64,000 bases of DNA, taken from positions 1-64,000 of the forward strand of contig JALHRS010000032.1 of the NCBI GenBank assembly GCA_022841325.1, given 5' to 3'. Origin of the DNA: Lysobacterales bacterium. Lineage in GTDB: Bacteria > Pseudomonadota > Gammaproteobacteria > Xanthomonadales > SZUA-5. This document shows positions 26,778 through 35,028 of the stretch, piece by piece. Both the position numbers and the translations under genes were made by a program. Positions within the stretch are counted from its first letter, which is position 1; each line of letters begins with the position of its first letter. The notes below the pieces were generated by a model that worked only from the letters and a program-made list of their open reading frames with translations, ran no database searches and was not told the origin of the DNA.

Positions 26778-28133
26778 ATGACCAGAATCCTCATGACCCG
26801 CTTGACTCTGTTGACCTTGAGCCTGGCCTGTTCCCTTAACCTCGCCGCCGCGGAGACGGCGCCGGATCCCCGCTTCGAGGCCCTGGCGGCGCGCATCCAG
26901 GCCCTGGAGGCCAATGCCGAACAGTTGCGCGCGCAGGCTGCGCTAGCCCAGGCCCAGGCCGCTGCTGCCCTGGCTGAACTACAGGAACTGCGAGCCGCAG
27001 GGCAAGCAGCGCCGGCGCCAGCCATCGCTGCGCCAGAACCGCCACCGGCAGCCTTGGCCGCGGCCAGCAGCAACGCCTTCAATCCGGCCATCAGCCTGGT
27101 GCTGAACGGTGTCTACAGCCATCACTCGCTGGATCCGGAAGGCTATCAGCGTGGCGGTTTTCCGCTGGTTGGCGAAGGCCGGCCCAGCGAGCAGGGCCTG
27201 AAGCTCGGCGAGAGCGAAATTTCGATGTCGGCCAATATCGACGACAAGTTCTACGGCCAGATGACGCTGGCCTTTGGCAGCGAGGATGGTGAGACCGAGG
27301 TGGCTATCGAAGAGGCCTACATCGACACCACCGCCCTGCCCAATGGCTTCACCTTGCGCGCCGGACGCTTCTTTTCAAACATCGGCTATCTCAACAGTCA
27401 TCACCGCCACACCGACGCTTTCGTCGACCGTCCACTGGCCTATCAGGCCTTCCTCGCCAACCAGTATGGCGATGACGGCGTGCAGCTGCGCTGGGTGGCG
27501 CCTACCGATCTGTTCCTGGAAGTCGGTGCCGAATTGATGCGTGGCGACAGCTTCCCCGCCGGTGGCGCCGCCCGACAGGGCGTGGGCGTGCGCACGGCCT
27601 TCGCGCACCTGGGGGGCGATATCGGCATCGAACAGTCCTGGCTGGCGGGCATTTCCATGCTCGATGCCCGCAGTGTGGACGGGGAGGACGGCTTCAGCGG
27701 CGACAGTCGACTCTATATTGCCGACGCCACCTGGAAATGGGCGCCGCGCGGCAACTTCAAGGATGGCGGATTGACCCTGCGGGCCGAGTATTTCCGCGAT
27801 GATCGCGATGGCAGCTATGTCGATCCGGAAGACGGGAGCCTGTCGCTATGGCACGGACGGCGCACTGGCGCCTATCTGGAAGGCATCTACCGTATCAATC
27901 GGCGCTGGGACACGGGCTATCGCTACGATCGACTTTGGGCCGATGATTCGGGCCCCTTGGCCAGTGATCATGATCCGGTGCGACACAGCCTGATGCTGAC
28001 CTGGCGCAACAGCGAATTCAGCCTGTTCCGACTGCAATTCAGTCAGGATGAGCCCAATGCCTTCGACACCGACAATGCCGTCTATCTGCAGTATCAAACC
28101 AGCCTGGGCGCCCATGGCGCCCACAAGTTCTGA
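26778..28133 (+). CDS. Outer-membrane beta-barrel protein of the zinc operon
   Basis: The protein has about 451 residues. A signal peptide (LTLLTLSLACSLNLAAA) is followed by an Ala/Gln-rich coiled coil (about 25-70), a Pro/Ala linker and then a beta-rich domain that closes in alternating strands (RLQFSQDEPNAFD, YLQYQTSL, C-terminal HKF). The barrel has several His-rich loops (YSHHSLD, NSHHRHTD). It is the first gene behind the candidate Zur site and 12 bases before znuA. That context suggests a zinc-specific porin or surface zinc binder, which is inference only. It lacks a TonB box and plug domain. The start could be ATG 26778 or 26793; neither has a strong ribosome-binding site. Confidence 0.75.
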   Translation: MTRILMTRLTLLTLSLACSLNLAAAETAPDPRFEALAARIQALEANAEQLRAQAALAQAQAAAALAELQELRAAGQAAPAPAIAAPEPPPAALAAASSNAFNPAISLVLNGVYSHHSLDPEGYQRGGFPLVGEGRPSEQGLKLGESEISMSANIDDKFYGQMTLAFGSEDGETEVAIEEAYIDTTALPNGFTLRAGRFFSNIGYLNSHHRHTDAFVDRPLAYQAFLANQYGDDGVQLRWVAPTDLFLEVGAELMRGDSFPAGGAARQGVGVRTAFAHLGGDIGIEQSWLAGISMLDARSVDGEDGFSGDSRLYIADATWKWAPRGNFKDGGLTLRAEYFRDDRDGSYVDPEDGSLSLWHGRRTGAYLEGIYRINRRWDTGYRYDRLWADDSGPLASDHDPVRHSLMLTWRNSEFSLFRLQFSQDEPNAFDTDNAVYLQYQTSLGAHGAHKF

Positions 28134-28145
28134 CAAGGATGCACG

Positions 28146-29042
28146 ATGAGAAGCCTGTGCTGCGCGCTGTGGTTGCTGGGCACCGGATTGAGCGCACCGG
28201 TGCAGGCGCTGAACGTGTTTGCCTGCGAACCCGAATGGGCCTCGCTGACACAGGAACTGGCCGGTGATCTGGCCACGGTCGAGAGCGCCGCCAGCGCACT
28301 GCAGGACGTGCACCAGATCGAAGCCAAGCCGAGTCTGATCGCCAGGATGCGGCGTGCCGATCTGATCGTGTGTTCCGGTGCCGAGTTGGAAGCTGGCTGG
28401 CTGCCGCAGTTGATCCGGCAATCGGGCAACAGCAAGGTGGCGTCTGGTGCGGGCCGATTCATGGCTGCCGACCAGGTGGTGACCCTGGACAAACCGGCCC
28501 GTCTGGACCGCGCTGCGGGCGATGTACACCCCCAGGGTAACCCGCATGTGCATCTGGATCCGAATCGGGTACTGACCATCGCCCAGGCCTTGAGTGCGCG
28601 CCTGGTGCAGCTGGATGGTGCCCATGCGCCAGCCTATGCCGAACGCTTGCAGAACTTCAGTGAGCGCTGGCAGGCGGCGATGGTGCGCTGGCGGGCGAAG
28701 GCGGCGCCGTTGATGGGCCGCAAGGTGGTCGTCAATCACGCCAGCTGGGTCTATCTGCTGCAGTGGCTGGGCATGGAACAGATCGGCGCGCTGGAACCCA
28801 AGCCCGGCGTGCCGCCTACCAGTGGCCATCTGGCCAGTCTGGTGGAGCTGAGCAAGTCGCAGCCTACGCTGGCCATCATCAGCGCCGCCTACCAGAACCC
28901 CAAGGCCGGTGAGTGGTTATCCGAACGGACCGGCGTGCCGGCGCTGGTGCTGCCCTTCACGGTCGGCGGAAACGATCAGGCCAAGGATCTGTTTGGCCTG
29001 TACGATTCCACCCTCGATCTGCTGCTGGGTGCGATCCGGTGA
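28146..29042 (+). CDS. znuA: Zinc ABC transporter substrate-binding protein
   Basis: This is a 298-residue periplasmic cluster 9 binding protein with a signal peptide (cleavage near residue 21, VQALN). Metal-ligand positions are visible: H56 in DVHQIEAKPS, H134 (with H136) in GNPHVHLDP, H198 in VVNHASW, and D277 in VGGNDQAKDLF. The acidic His-rich loop of many ZnuA proteins is missing; only DVHPQGNPHVH remains. AAGGATG precedes the start. Its stop overlaps the GTG start of znuB. It should capture zinc that has entered through the upstream barrel protein. Confidence 0.87.
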   Translation: MRSLCCALWLLGTGLSAPVQALNVFACEPEWASLTQELAGDLATVESAASALQDVHQIEAKPSLIARMRRADLIVCSGAELEAGWLPQLIRQSGNSKVASGAGRFMAADQVVTLDKPARLDRAAGDVHPQGNPHVHLDPNRVLTIAQALSARLVQLDGAHAPAYAERLQNFSERWQAAMVRWRAKAAPLMGRKVVVNHASWVYLLQWLGMEQIGALEPKPGVPPTSGHLASLVELSKSQPTLAIISAAYQNPKAGEWLSERTGVPALVLPFTVGGNDQAKDLFGLYDSTLDLLLGAIR

Positions 29043-29845
29043 ACTGGGATGGACTGGATATCGGCATTCTCGGACCCGCCTGTCTGGCCGGACTGCTGGT
29101 GCTGTCCACCCATGTGCCGCTGGGCCAGCAGGTGCTGGCGCGTGGCATCATCTTCATTGATCTGGCGCTGGCGCAGGTGGCGGCCATGGGCGTCATCGGG
29201 GCGCAGTATCTCGGCATCGATGAGCACGGCTACGGCGTGCAGGCGGCAGCCGCTCTGGCGGCACTCGCCGGCGCGGCCCTGCTGACCTGGACCGAGAAAC
29301 ACTGGCCCGAACACCAGGAACCCCTGATCGGTACCCTGTTCGTGCTGGCGGCCACCGGCGGCTTGCTGCTGCTGGCCAACAACCCGCATGGCGGCGAGCA
29401 TCTCAAGGACCTGCTCGTGGGGCAGATCCTCTGGGTCAGCTACGTCCAGCTGATACCGGCTGGGCTGTTGTCGGCGGTCTTGCTGGGGGTGATCTGGATG
29501 CGCTCGGGCCGGCTGGAGGGGCTGCTGTTCTACGCCGTGTTCGCCCTGGCGATCACCGCTTCGGTGCAACTGGTCGGGGTCTATCTGGTGTTCGCCAGTC
29601 TGATCGTCCCTGCCCTGGCCACGGTGGGCCTCAACGGGCGCCGTCGATTGCTGATGTCCTACAGCATCGGCGCGCTCGGTTATGCGCTGGGCCTGGTGCT
29701 GTCGGCGGTGCTGGATCTGCCCAGTGGCGCCATGATCGTCTGGACCCTGGCTGGATGCGCCATTGCCGGCCGAGTGTTGATCGTCATGCTGGGACAGCTT
29801 CCGGCAGCGCAGACCAGAATGGCCGCGGGAACTCACCCGGCATGA
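29039..29845 (+). CDS. znuB: Zinc ABC transporter permease
   Basis: The 268-residue inner-membrane permease of the ABC-3 family has about seven to eight hydrophobic segments. It has a typical early motif, ARGIIFIDLALAQVAAMG, where the ATPase docks in relatives, and VGVYLVFASLIVPALA near the end. GTG at 29039 overlaps the znuA stop as GTGA. No znuC ATPase gene lies in or near the operon, since rlmF follows with an ATGA overlap. The ATPase must be encoded elsewhere or shared with another system. Confidence 0.87.
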   Translation: MNWDGLDIGILGPACLAGLLVLSTHVPLGQQVLARGIIFIDLALAQVAAMGVIGAQYLGIDEHGYGVQAAAALAALAGAALLTWTEKHWPEHQEPLIGTLFVLAATGGLLLLANNPHGGEHLKDLLVGQILWVSYVQLIPAGLLSAVLLGVIWMRSGRLEGLLFYAVFALAITASVQLVGVYLVFASLIVPALATVGLNGRRRLLMSYSIGALGYALGLVLSAVLDLPSGAMIVWTLAGCAIAGRVLIVMLGQLPAAQTRMAAGTHPA

Positions 29846-30882
29846 GCCGAATCAAGTCTGGGCCTGGTGCCCGTGCTTCGCACGCGGCCGACGTTGCGCC
29901 CAGCTTCCATCGCCGTAATCGCCACCAGGGGCGTTACGATTTCCCGGGGCTGGTGGCCGCCTTTCCGGTACTCAAACCCTTTCTGCGCGCTCGGCCCGAT
30001 GGCGACGGCAGCATCGATTTTTCCGATGCCGATGCGGTGCGTGCCCTCAACAGTGCGCTGATGCAGAGCGTCTACGGCGTGGCTCAGTGGACGCTTCCCC
30101 CGGGCTATCTGTGCCCGCCGATTCCGGGTCGTGCCGACTATGTGCACGGACTGGCCGACCTGCTGGCGCACCGGCACGGTGGTCGCATTCCGCGCGGTAG
30201 TGCGATCCGGGTGCTCGATATCGGCACCGGCGCCAGCTGCATCTATCCCCTGCTCGGCCACAGCGAGTACGGCTGGAGTTTTGTTGCCTCCGACGTGGAC
30301 GCCGGGGCGCTGGCTGCCGCTGCCCTCATACTCAAGGCCAACCCGACGCTGGGCGCGCATATCGAACTGCGCCAGCAAGCCCGGGCAGAGCAGGTGTTTC
30401 GTGGGCTGGTGGCCGAAGACGAGCGCTTCGATCTGGTGATGTGCAATCCGCCCTTTCATCCTTCGGCCAGGGCGGTGGTCGAGGAAAGCGCGCGCAAGTG
30501 GCGGCAATTGCGGGATCGGCCGGGGCCATCGGGGCGTGCTTCATCGCGTCCACGACTCAACTTCGGCGGTCAGGGACATGAGCTGTGGTGCCCGGGCGGT
30601 GAGCTGGGCTTCATCCAGCGGATGTCCCAAGAGAGCCTGGAACTGGCCGCGCGGGTGTACTGGTTCAGCACGCTGGTGTCGAAATCGGCCCACCTTCCGG
30701 CGCTCAGCAATGGCCTGCGTCAGTTGGGCGCCACCGAGATCATCAGTACGCCGATGGCCCAGGGACAGAAACAGAGCCGGTTTCTGGCCTGGACCTTCCT
30801 CAGCGAGGAGCAGGCGCGCAGCTGGCGCAGGCAGCGCTGGGACGAGCTGGGCGCTTCGTCGTCCTACACACCCTTTGGATGA
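29842..30882 (+). CDS. rlmF: 23S rRNA (adenine-1618-N6)-methyltransferase
   Basis: The 346-residue enzyme methylates A1618 of 23S rRNA using SAM. It has the RlmF/YbiN-type N-terminus (HRRNRHQGRYDF, then FPVLKPF), the SAM motif VLDIGTGASCIYPLLG and the catalytic MCNPPFH. The start overlaps the znuB stop as ATGA, so it is carried on the zinc operon transcript. That is odd for an rRNA modification gene, and its expression may rise under zinc limitation. Confidence 0.9.
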   Translation: MSRIKSGPGARASHAADVAPSFHRRNRHQGRYDFPGLVAAFPVLKPFLRARPDGDGSIDFSDADAVRALNSALMQSVYGVAQWTLPPGYLCPPIPGRADYVHGLADLLAHRHGGRIPRGSAIRVLDIGTGASCIYPLLGHSEYGWSFVASDVDAGALAAAALILKANPTLGAHIELRQQARAEQVFRGLVAEDERFDLVMCNPPFHPSARAVVEESARKWRQLRDRPGPSGRASSRPRLNFGGQGHELWCPGGELGFIQRMSQESLELAARVYWFSTLVSKSAHLPALSNGLRQLGATEIISTPMAQGQKQSRFLAWTFLSEEQARSWRRQRWDELGASSSYTPFG

Positions 30883-30907
30883 TGCCGCCGGGCGAGAGCT
30901 TCTGTAG

Positions 30908-31043
30908 GTCCAGACTTGTCTGGACGCTTCTGGATTCTTGAGCGGAGACCGGTCCAGACAAGCTTTTCCAACAACAGACCAAGAGCGTCCAGACAAGTCT
31001 GGACCTACAAGAGCGTTCGTCAAGCGTCCAGACAAGTCTGGAC
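30908..31043. repeat. GTCCAGAC palindromic repeats
   Basis: The 18-base palindrome GTCCAGAC-AA/TT-GTCTGGAC occurs at 30908-30925, 30987-31004 and 31026-31043. A half copy lies near 30952. Copies are flanked by TGTAGG or CCTACA. A further copy is at 39457-39474. They fill the gap between rlmF and the SRAP gene. Confidence 0.78.
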
Positions 31044-31163
31044 CTGCAATGGAGGCATACCGCCTCTGCAGCTGCCTGAACAGATTCCGCATCCGCGCAC
31101 GGGTCGGGCGCTCCGCCCGCGAAAGCGCATGTCCCGCGCGCCGCGGCCCGATAAACTTCGGGC

Positions 31164-31829
31164 ATGTGCGGACGATACTTCCTCGACACCCTTCCGGAAC
31201 TGCTGGCGCAGCAGTTCCGCATGCACAAGTACCCGGTCTACACCGCCAGCCACAATATTGCGCCGACGCAGCCGATGCTGGTTCTGCGCGCGCACGGCGA
31301 CGACAACGAATGGGCCTGGCTGCGCTGGGGGCTGATTCCGCATTGGGCCAGGGATGCGTCGATCGGCGCGAAACTGATCAATGCGCGCGGCGAGACCGTC
31401 GCTGAAAAGCCGGCTTTCAGAGGTGCCTTCAAGTATCGCCGCTGCATCGTTCCTGCCAGCGGATTCTACGAGTGGAAGCCCGGCGCAAACGGCAAACAAC
31501 CCTATGCCATCGTGCCCGAGGGTGAGCCCTGTTTCGGCTTCGCCGGGCTCTGGGAGCACTGGACCGCAGCTGATGGATCGGTGCTCGAAACTGGCAGCGT
31601 GCTCACCACCAGCGCCAATGCCCTGATGGCGCCGATCCATGAGCGGATGCCGGTGATCCTGCATCAGGATGATTATCAGAGCTGGATTCACGCCGAGCCC
31701 GCCGAGGTCAAGGCGCTGATCCGGCCCTGGCCTGCCAGAGGCATGCGCGCCTATCCGGTGTCGCGCGCCGTGGGCAACGTGCGCAACAACTCGCCGCAGT
31801 TGATCGAGCCTGTGGAAGCCGCCTCGTGA
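31164..31829 (+). CDS. SRAP-domain (HMCES/YedK-type) abasic-site protein
   Basis: The 221-residue protein crosslinks to abasic sites in single-stranded DNA and shields them. All key residues are present: C2 (MCGRY, the crosslinking residue after Met removal), NARGETV near 73-79, the active-site glutamate in SGFYEWK, and the histidine in IHERMPVIL. Its length matches YedK. The start is the only one that places Cys at position 2. It overlaps the EamA gene by GTGA. Confidence 0.92.
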   Translation: MCGRYFLDTLPELLAQQFRMHKYPVYTASHNIAPTQPMLVLRAHGDDNEWAWLRWGLIPHWARDASIGAKLINARGETVAEKPAFRGAFKYRRCIVPASGFYEWKPGANGKQPYAIVPEGEPCFGFAGLWEHWTAADGSVLETGSVLTTSANALMAPIHERMPVILHQDDYQSWIHAEPAEVKALIRPWPARGMRAYPVSRAVGNVRNNSPQLIEPVEAAS

Positions 31830-32740
31830 CGGCTGCCGCCAACAGCAGGCGCGCCACCTTGTTGATGGTGCTCAGTACGCTGTTCTTTGCCGGTATGGCG
31901 ATCACCATCCGCGAGGCTTCGGCGCAATTGCATGCCTTCGAAATCGCCTTCTTCCGCAATCTGTTCGGACTGCTGTTCGCCTTGCCGCTGCTGCTGCACG
32001 CTGGGGTGCACATCCTGCGTACCAAGCGCCTGGGGCTGTATTTCCTGCGCTGTGTCATCGGTCTGTCGGCCATGCTCTGCGGCTTCTGGTCGCTGGTACA
32101 CCTGCCGCTGGCACAGGCGATTGCGCTCAGCTACACCACGCCGCTGTTTGTCACCATCGGCGCCGTGCTGGTACTCGGTGAAGTGGTTCGCATCCGCCGC
32201 TGGAGCGCGATCATCGTCGGCTTTCTGGGTGCCTTGATCATCCTGCGTCCGGGTTACGCGGCGGTCTCGTTCCCGGCCATGATTGCACTGGCGTCGGCAG
32301 CGCTGTCCGCCAGTGCCGCCATCAGCATCAAGTTCCTGTCACGCACCGAACCGGCCAATGCCATCGTGGTCTACATGGTGCTGATCATGACGCCGCTGTC
32401 GCTGATTCCGGCCGTGCCGGTGTGGATCTGGCCCAGCGCCAGCATCTGGCCCTGGCTGGTGCTCACCGGCTTTCTTGGCACCGCCGGCCACTGGGCGCTG
32501 ACGCGGGCCTACCAGCTCGGCGATGTCTCGGCGCTGCAGTCGATCAACTTCCTGCAGTTGCCGGTGGTTGCCGCGCTGGCCTGGTGGCTGTTCGGAGAGC
32601 GCGTCGACCAGTGGACCATCATCGGTGCCACGGTGATCTTCACCTCAACCGCCTACATCGCCCATCGTGAAGCAGTTCTGGCACGACGCATCACCATCGA
32701 CGAGCAGGCCGGGCGCGACAGCACCACGGCGCCACGTTGA
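31826..32740 (+). CDS. EamA/DMT-family transporter
   Basis: This 304-residue inner-membrane protein has about ten hydrophobic segments arranged as two EamA halves, with typical ALSYTTPLFVTIGAVLVLGE and VVAALAWWLFGERVD at the half ends. Family members export metabolites such as amino acids or purines; the substrate cannot be predicted. The GTG start overlaps the SRAP gene stop, so the pair is co-translated although there is no obvious functional link. Confidence 0.87.
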   Translation: MTAAANSRRATLLMVLSTLFFAGMAITIREASAQLHAFEIAFFRNLFGLLFALPLLLHAGVHILRTKRLGLYFLRCVIGLSAMLCGFWSLVHLPLAQAIALSYTTPLFVTIGAVLVLGEVVRIRRWSAIIVGFLGALIILRPGYAAVSFPAMIALASAALSASAAISIKFLSRTEPANAIVVYMVLIMTPLSLIPAVPVWIWPSASIWPWLVLTGFLGTAGHWALTRAYQLGDVSALQSINFLQLPVVAALAWWLFGERVDQWTIIGATVIFTSTAYIAHREAVLARRITIDEQAGRDSTTAPR

Positions 32741-32769
32741 GCGACGGGTGAGAGATGCGTGAAGCTCAG

Positions 32770-32866
32770 GTGGGAGCGGCTTCAGCCGCGAACAGCTGTC
32801 GCTGGCAGAGCCCGCTCCCACTGTTTGCTGCAAGGCCGTCACGTAGACCCTTCGGGTCAACGTGAC
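32770..32866. repeat. GTGGGAGCGG repeat pair and GTCACGT hairpin
   Basis: GTGGGAGCGGCTTCAGCCGC at 32770-32789 is followed by the inverted arm CCCGCTCCCAC at 32811-32821. This is a REP-like element common in Xanthomonas- and Pseudomonas-type genomes; another arm is at 48499-48520. The GTCACGT...ACGTGAC hairpin at 32838-32866 is identical to the one at 12498-12526. Confidence 0.75.
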
Positions 32867-32921
32867 CTACTTCCAGCGATCTGGCCCGAACGCCGAAGCG
32901 TTGGGGTGAGCTGTACTTGGG

Positions 32922-33635
32922 CTAGCGCGAGCCAAACAGCGCCCGGCAGCCTTCGTCCACCCACAGCGTATTGCGGCGCTGGTCGTAGCCCCAGCTGCGA
33001 CCGCGCACGCAGGGACTCAGGGAATACTGTTCCAGCAAATAGGGCGTGCCTGAACTCCAGTCCCAGCTGCAGTTGCGATAACGGTTGTCCTTGCTTTCGC
33101 ATTCCACCGTGTAATCGCCCGCCTGCTCCCAATAGCCGCCGCCAGGACGACCGCCACCGCCGCCGTAATACTGGACAAAGCGTGCCCGGCAACCGCGATC
33201 CACCCACACGCCGCCACGGATTCGACCCCAGCTGCGCCCTTCCACGCATTGGCTGGACGAATATTGCTCGACCAGTTGCACCGGACCGGAGAAGCCCGTT
33301 GCACACTCGGTGTAACGATTGTCACGGCTCTCGCAGATGATGTCATCGTCACCGCGCCCGCCACCGGCATACCCACCGCCATCTTCCTCAAAGATGCCAC
33401 GACAACCGCGGCTCACCCAGATGGCGCCTGGACGATGGCCCCAGCTGCGACCTTCGATGCAACTGGAGTCCGACAGTTGGCGCACCAGCACCGGTGGAAA
33501 ACGGAATCCACTGTAGCACTCGCGATAGCCGCCCTCGCGGCTCTCGCAGGTCACGCTGCCGCCGCCATATTGCGCAGCTGCAGGGACGGAGACGAACAGT
33601 CCGATCAGGACCAGCAGCAGGATCGAGTAACGCAT
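32922..33635 (-). CDS. Exported DUF3011 protein with three repeats
   Basis: This 237-residue protein has a signal peptide (MRYSILLLVLIGLFVSVPAAAQ). Three DUF3011 units follow, each with the pattern CES+(D/G)(N)RY.(E/N)C, then a second half C(I/V)(E/R)GRSWG.....(I/V)WV..GCR..F. Gly-rich linkers separate the units. The six or so cysteines per unit set suggest disulfides in the periplasm or outside the cell. GGGAGGT lies just before the start at 33635. No function is known. Confidence 0.85.
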   Translation of the reverse strand: MRYSILLLVLIGLFVSVPAAAQYGGGSVTCESREGGYRECYSGFRFPPVLVRQLSDSSCIEGRSWGHRPGAIWVSRGCRGIFEEDGGGYAGGGRGDDDIICESRDNRYTECATGFSGPVQLVEQYSSSQCVEGRSWGRIRGGVWVDRGCRARFVQYYGGGGGRPGGGYWEQAGDYTVECESKDNRYRNCSWDWSSGTPYLLEQYSLSPCVRGRSWGYDQRRNTLWVDEGCRALFGSR

Positions 33636-33726
33636 AACACCTCCCTGGGCATCCATGCGGAGTCAACCCAACCCCGCGCTCGACTCGATCATAGCCACCG
33701 CGACAGCCACTGCGCGAGTTCCGGCA

Positions 33727-34971
33727 TTATTCGAAACCATTTCTGAAGCTGAAGCCCTCGACCCGGAAATTGGCCACGGTGTCGGCCACGAAGTCGCCGG
33801 TACGGGCGTTGTCACGCTGGTCGACGATGCCGGTGGGCGCACCGTTGAAACTCACCCGCGGATTGGAAAAGTATGGGCGGCGGGTGCAACCACCGGCCGG
33901 GCACTGGTATGACATGACCGTGCGATAGGAATTGCTGCCGTTCTCGACATAGTGTCCGAAAGACCACGGCTGAGAGGCATTCCCTGGCGAAGTGCCGTTG
34001 GCGGGATCGTGCTCGAAGCCGACATTGTGCCCGTGCTCATGGGCCCAGCTGAGATTGCCTACGGCACAGTCACGATCGGTCAGCTGATAACCACTGGGCG
34101 CGAAGCCGACGCTGACGCTGCGCATCACATAGCCGATGCCGCAGGCGCTGGGCAGATTGGCCACCAGCAGGCTGACCAGATCCGCGTTCAGGGCATCGCG
34201 CCTGGCCTGCGCCGTGGCGTTGTTGCGGAACAGGGATAGTTCGGTGGATGCCGAGGCCGTGCCTTCGACCCACCCATCCAGCAACTCGATACCAGCGACG
34301 ATGAAGCGCATGCGCATGGCGCTGTTGCTGAAGGACAGATTGGCATTGTCCACGGCGGCCTGGGCCTGGGCCTCGATCTGGGCGACGCCCCCGGCCGCAT
34401 CGCGCGCCGCCGGCGTGTACATCACCAGCACCTTGATCTCTTCACCCACATCCTGCAGTGCCCGCGAGGTCACGGGCACCGGTGCTACTCCGCTGGCGCC
34501 AGCATCCTCGGCATCAACGCCTCCGGCGCATTGCGGAAAACGCTGCGGATCAAGTTCGACCAGAAAATTGCCATCGGCACCCGGCACCAGCTCGAACACA
34601 CCTTCGGGCAGCGACACCAGACCCGCCAGCGCGCCGTCGCGCACACTCAGCTGGGCCTGAAAATCCGCCTGGCCGAGCAGGTGTCCGGTCCAGCTGTAGC
34701 GCTCATTGGAGATCGAGGTCTTGCGGCCATCGACGAACTGGTACTGGCGTCCGAATACGTCCAGATGCAGCGCGCTGGCTGCACCCTCGAAGGCTTGTGG
34801 CCGCAGATGCACGCTGACCGCGCGCACGGCCGCCGGCGAACTCAGTGATGAGGGAGCACGCGCGGCGCCCAGTGTCCAGGCTGCAAACGGCTGGTCGACG
34901 GCAAAGGCCGGCATCGAAGCCACGCACAGCACGGAGGCACACAGCAGACTGAGACGATTTGCCAGGGACAT
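33727..34971 (-). CDS. Secreted M12-type (reprolysin-like) zinc metalloprotease
   Basis: The 414-residue protein has a signal peptide (to about 24), a propeptide-like region (25-175) and a catalytic domain. The extended zinc motif HEHGHNVGFEHD (H311, E312, H315, G318, H321) is followed by the Met-turn RTVMSYQC near 362. It is a complete metzincin site, so the enzyme should be active after secretion. Two or more cysteine pairs are in the catalytic domain. The C-terminus reads GFSFRNGFE, sharing the final GFE with the exported propeller protein at 18811-20154, and may be a sorting or surface tag. Confidence 0.88.
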   Translation of the reverse strand: MSLANRLSLLCASVLCVASMPAFAVDQPFAAWTLGAARAPSSLSSPAAVRAVSVHLRPQAFEGAASALHLDVFGRQYQFVDGRKTSISNERYSWTGHLLGQADFQAQLSVRDGALAGLVSLPEGVFELVPGADGNFLVELDPQRFPQCAGGVDAEDAGASGVAPVPVTSRALQDVGEEIKVLVMYTPAARDAAGGVAQIEAQAQAAVDNANLSFSNSAMRMRFIVAGIELLDGWVEGTASASTELSLFRNNATAQARRDALNADLVSLLVANLPSACGIGYVMRSVSVGFAPSGYQLTDRDCAVGNLSWAHEHGHNVGFEHDPANGTSPGNASQPWSFGHYVENGSNSYRTVMSYQCPAGGCTRRPYFSNPRVSFNGAPTGIVDQRDNARTGDFVADTVANFRVEGFSFRNGFE

Positions 34972-35028
34972 CGGCGACTCCGATCGTTGAGTTACCCCGA
35001 GTCTAGCTGGACAAAAGCCAAACGATGG

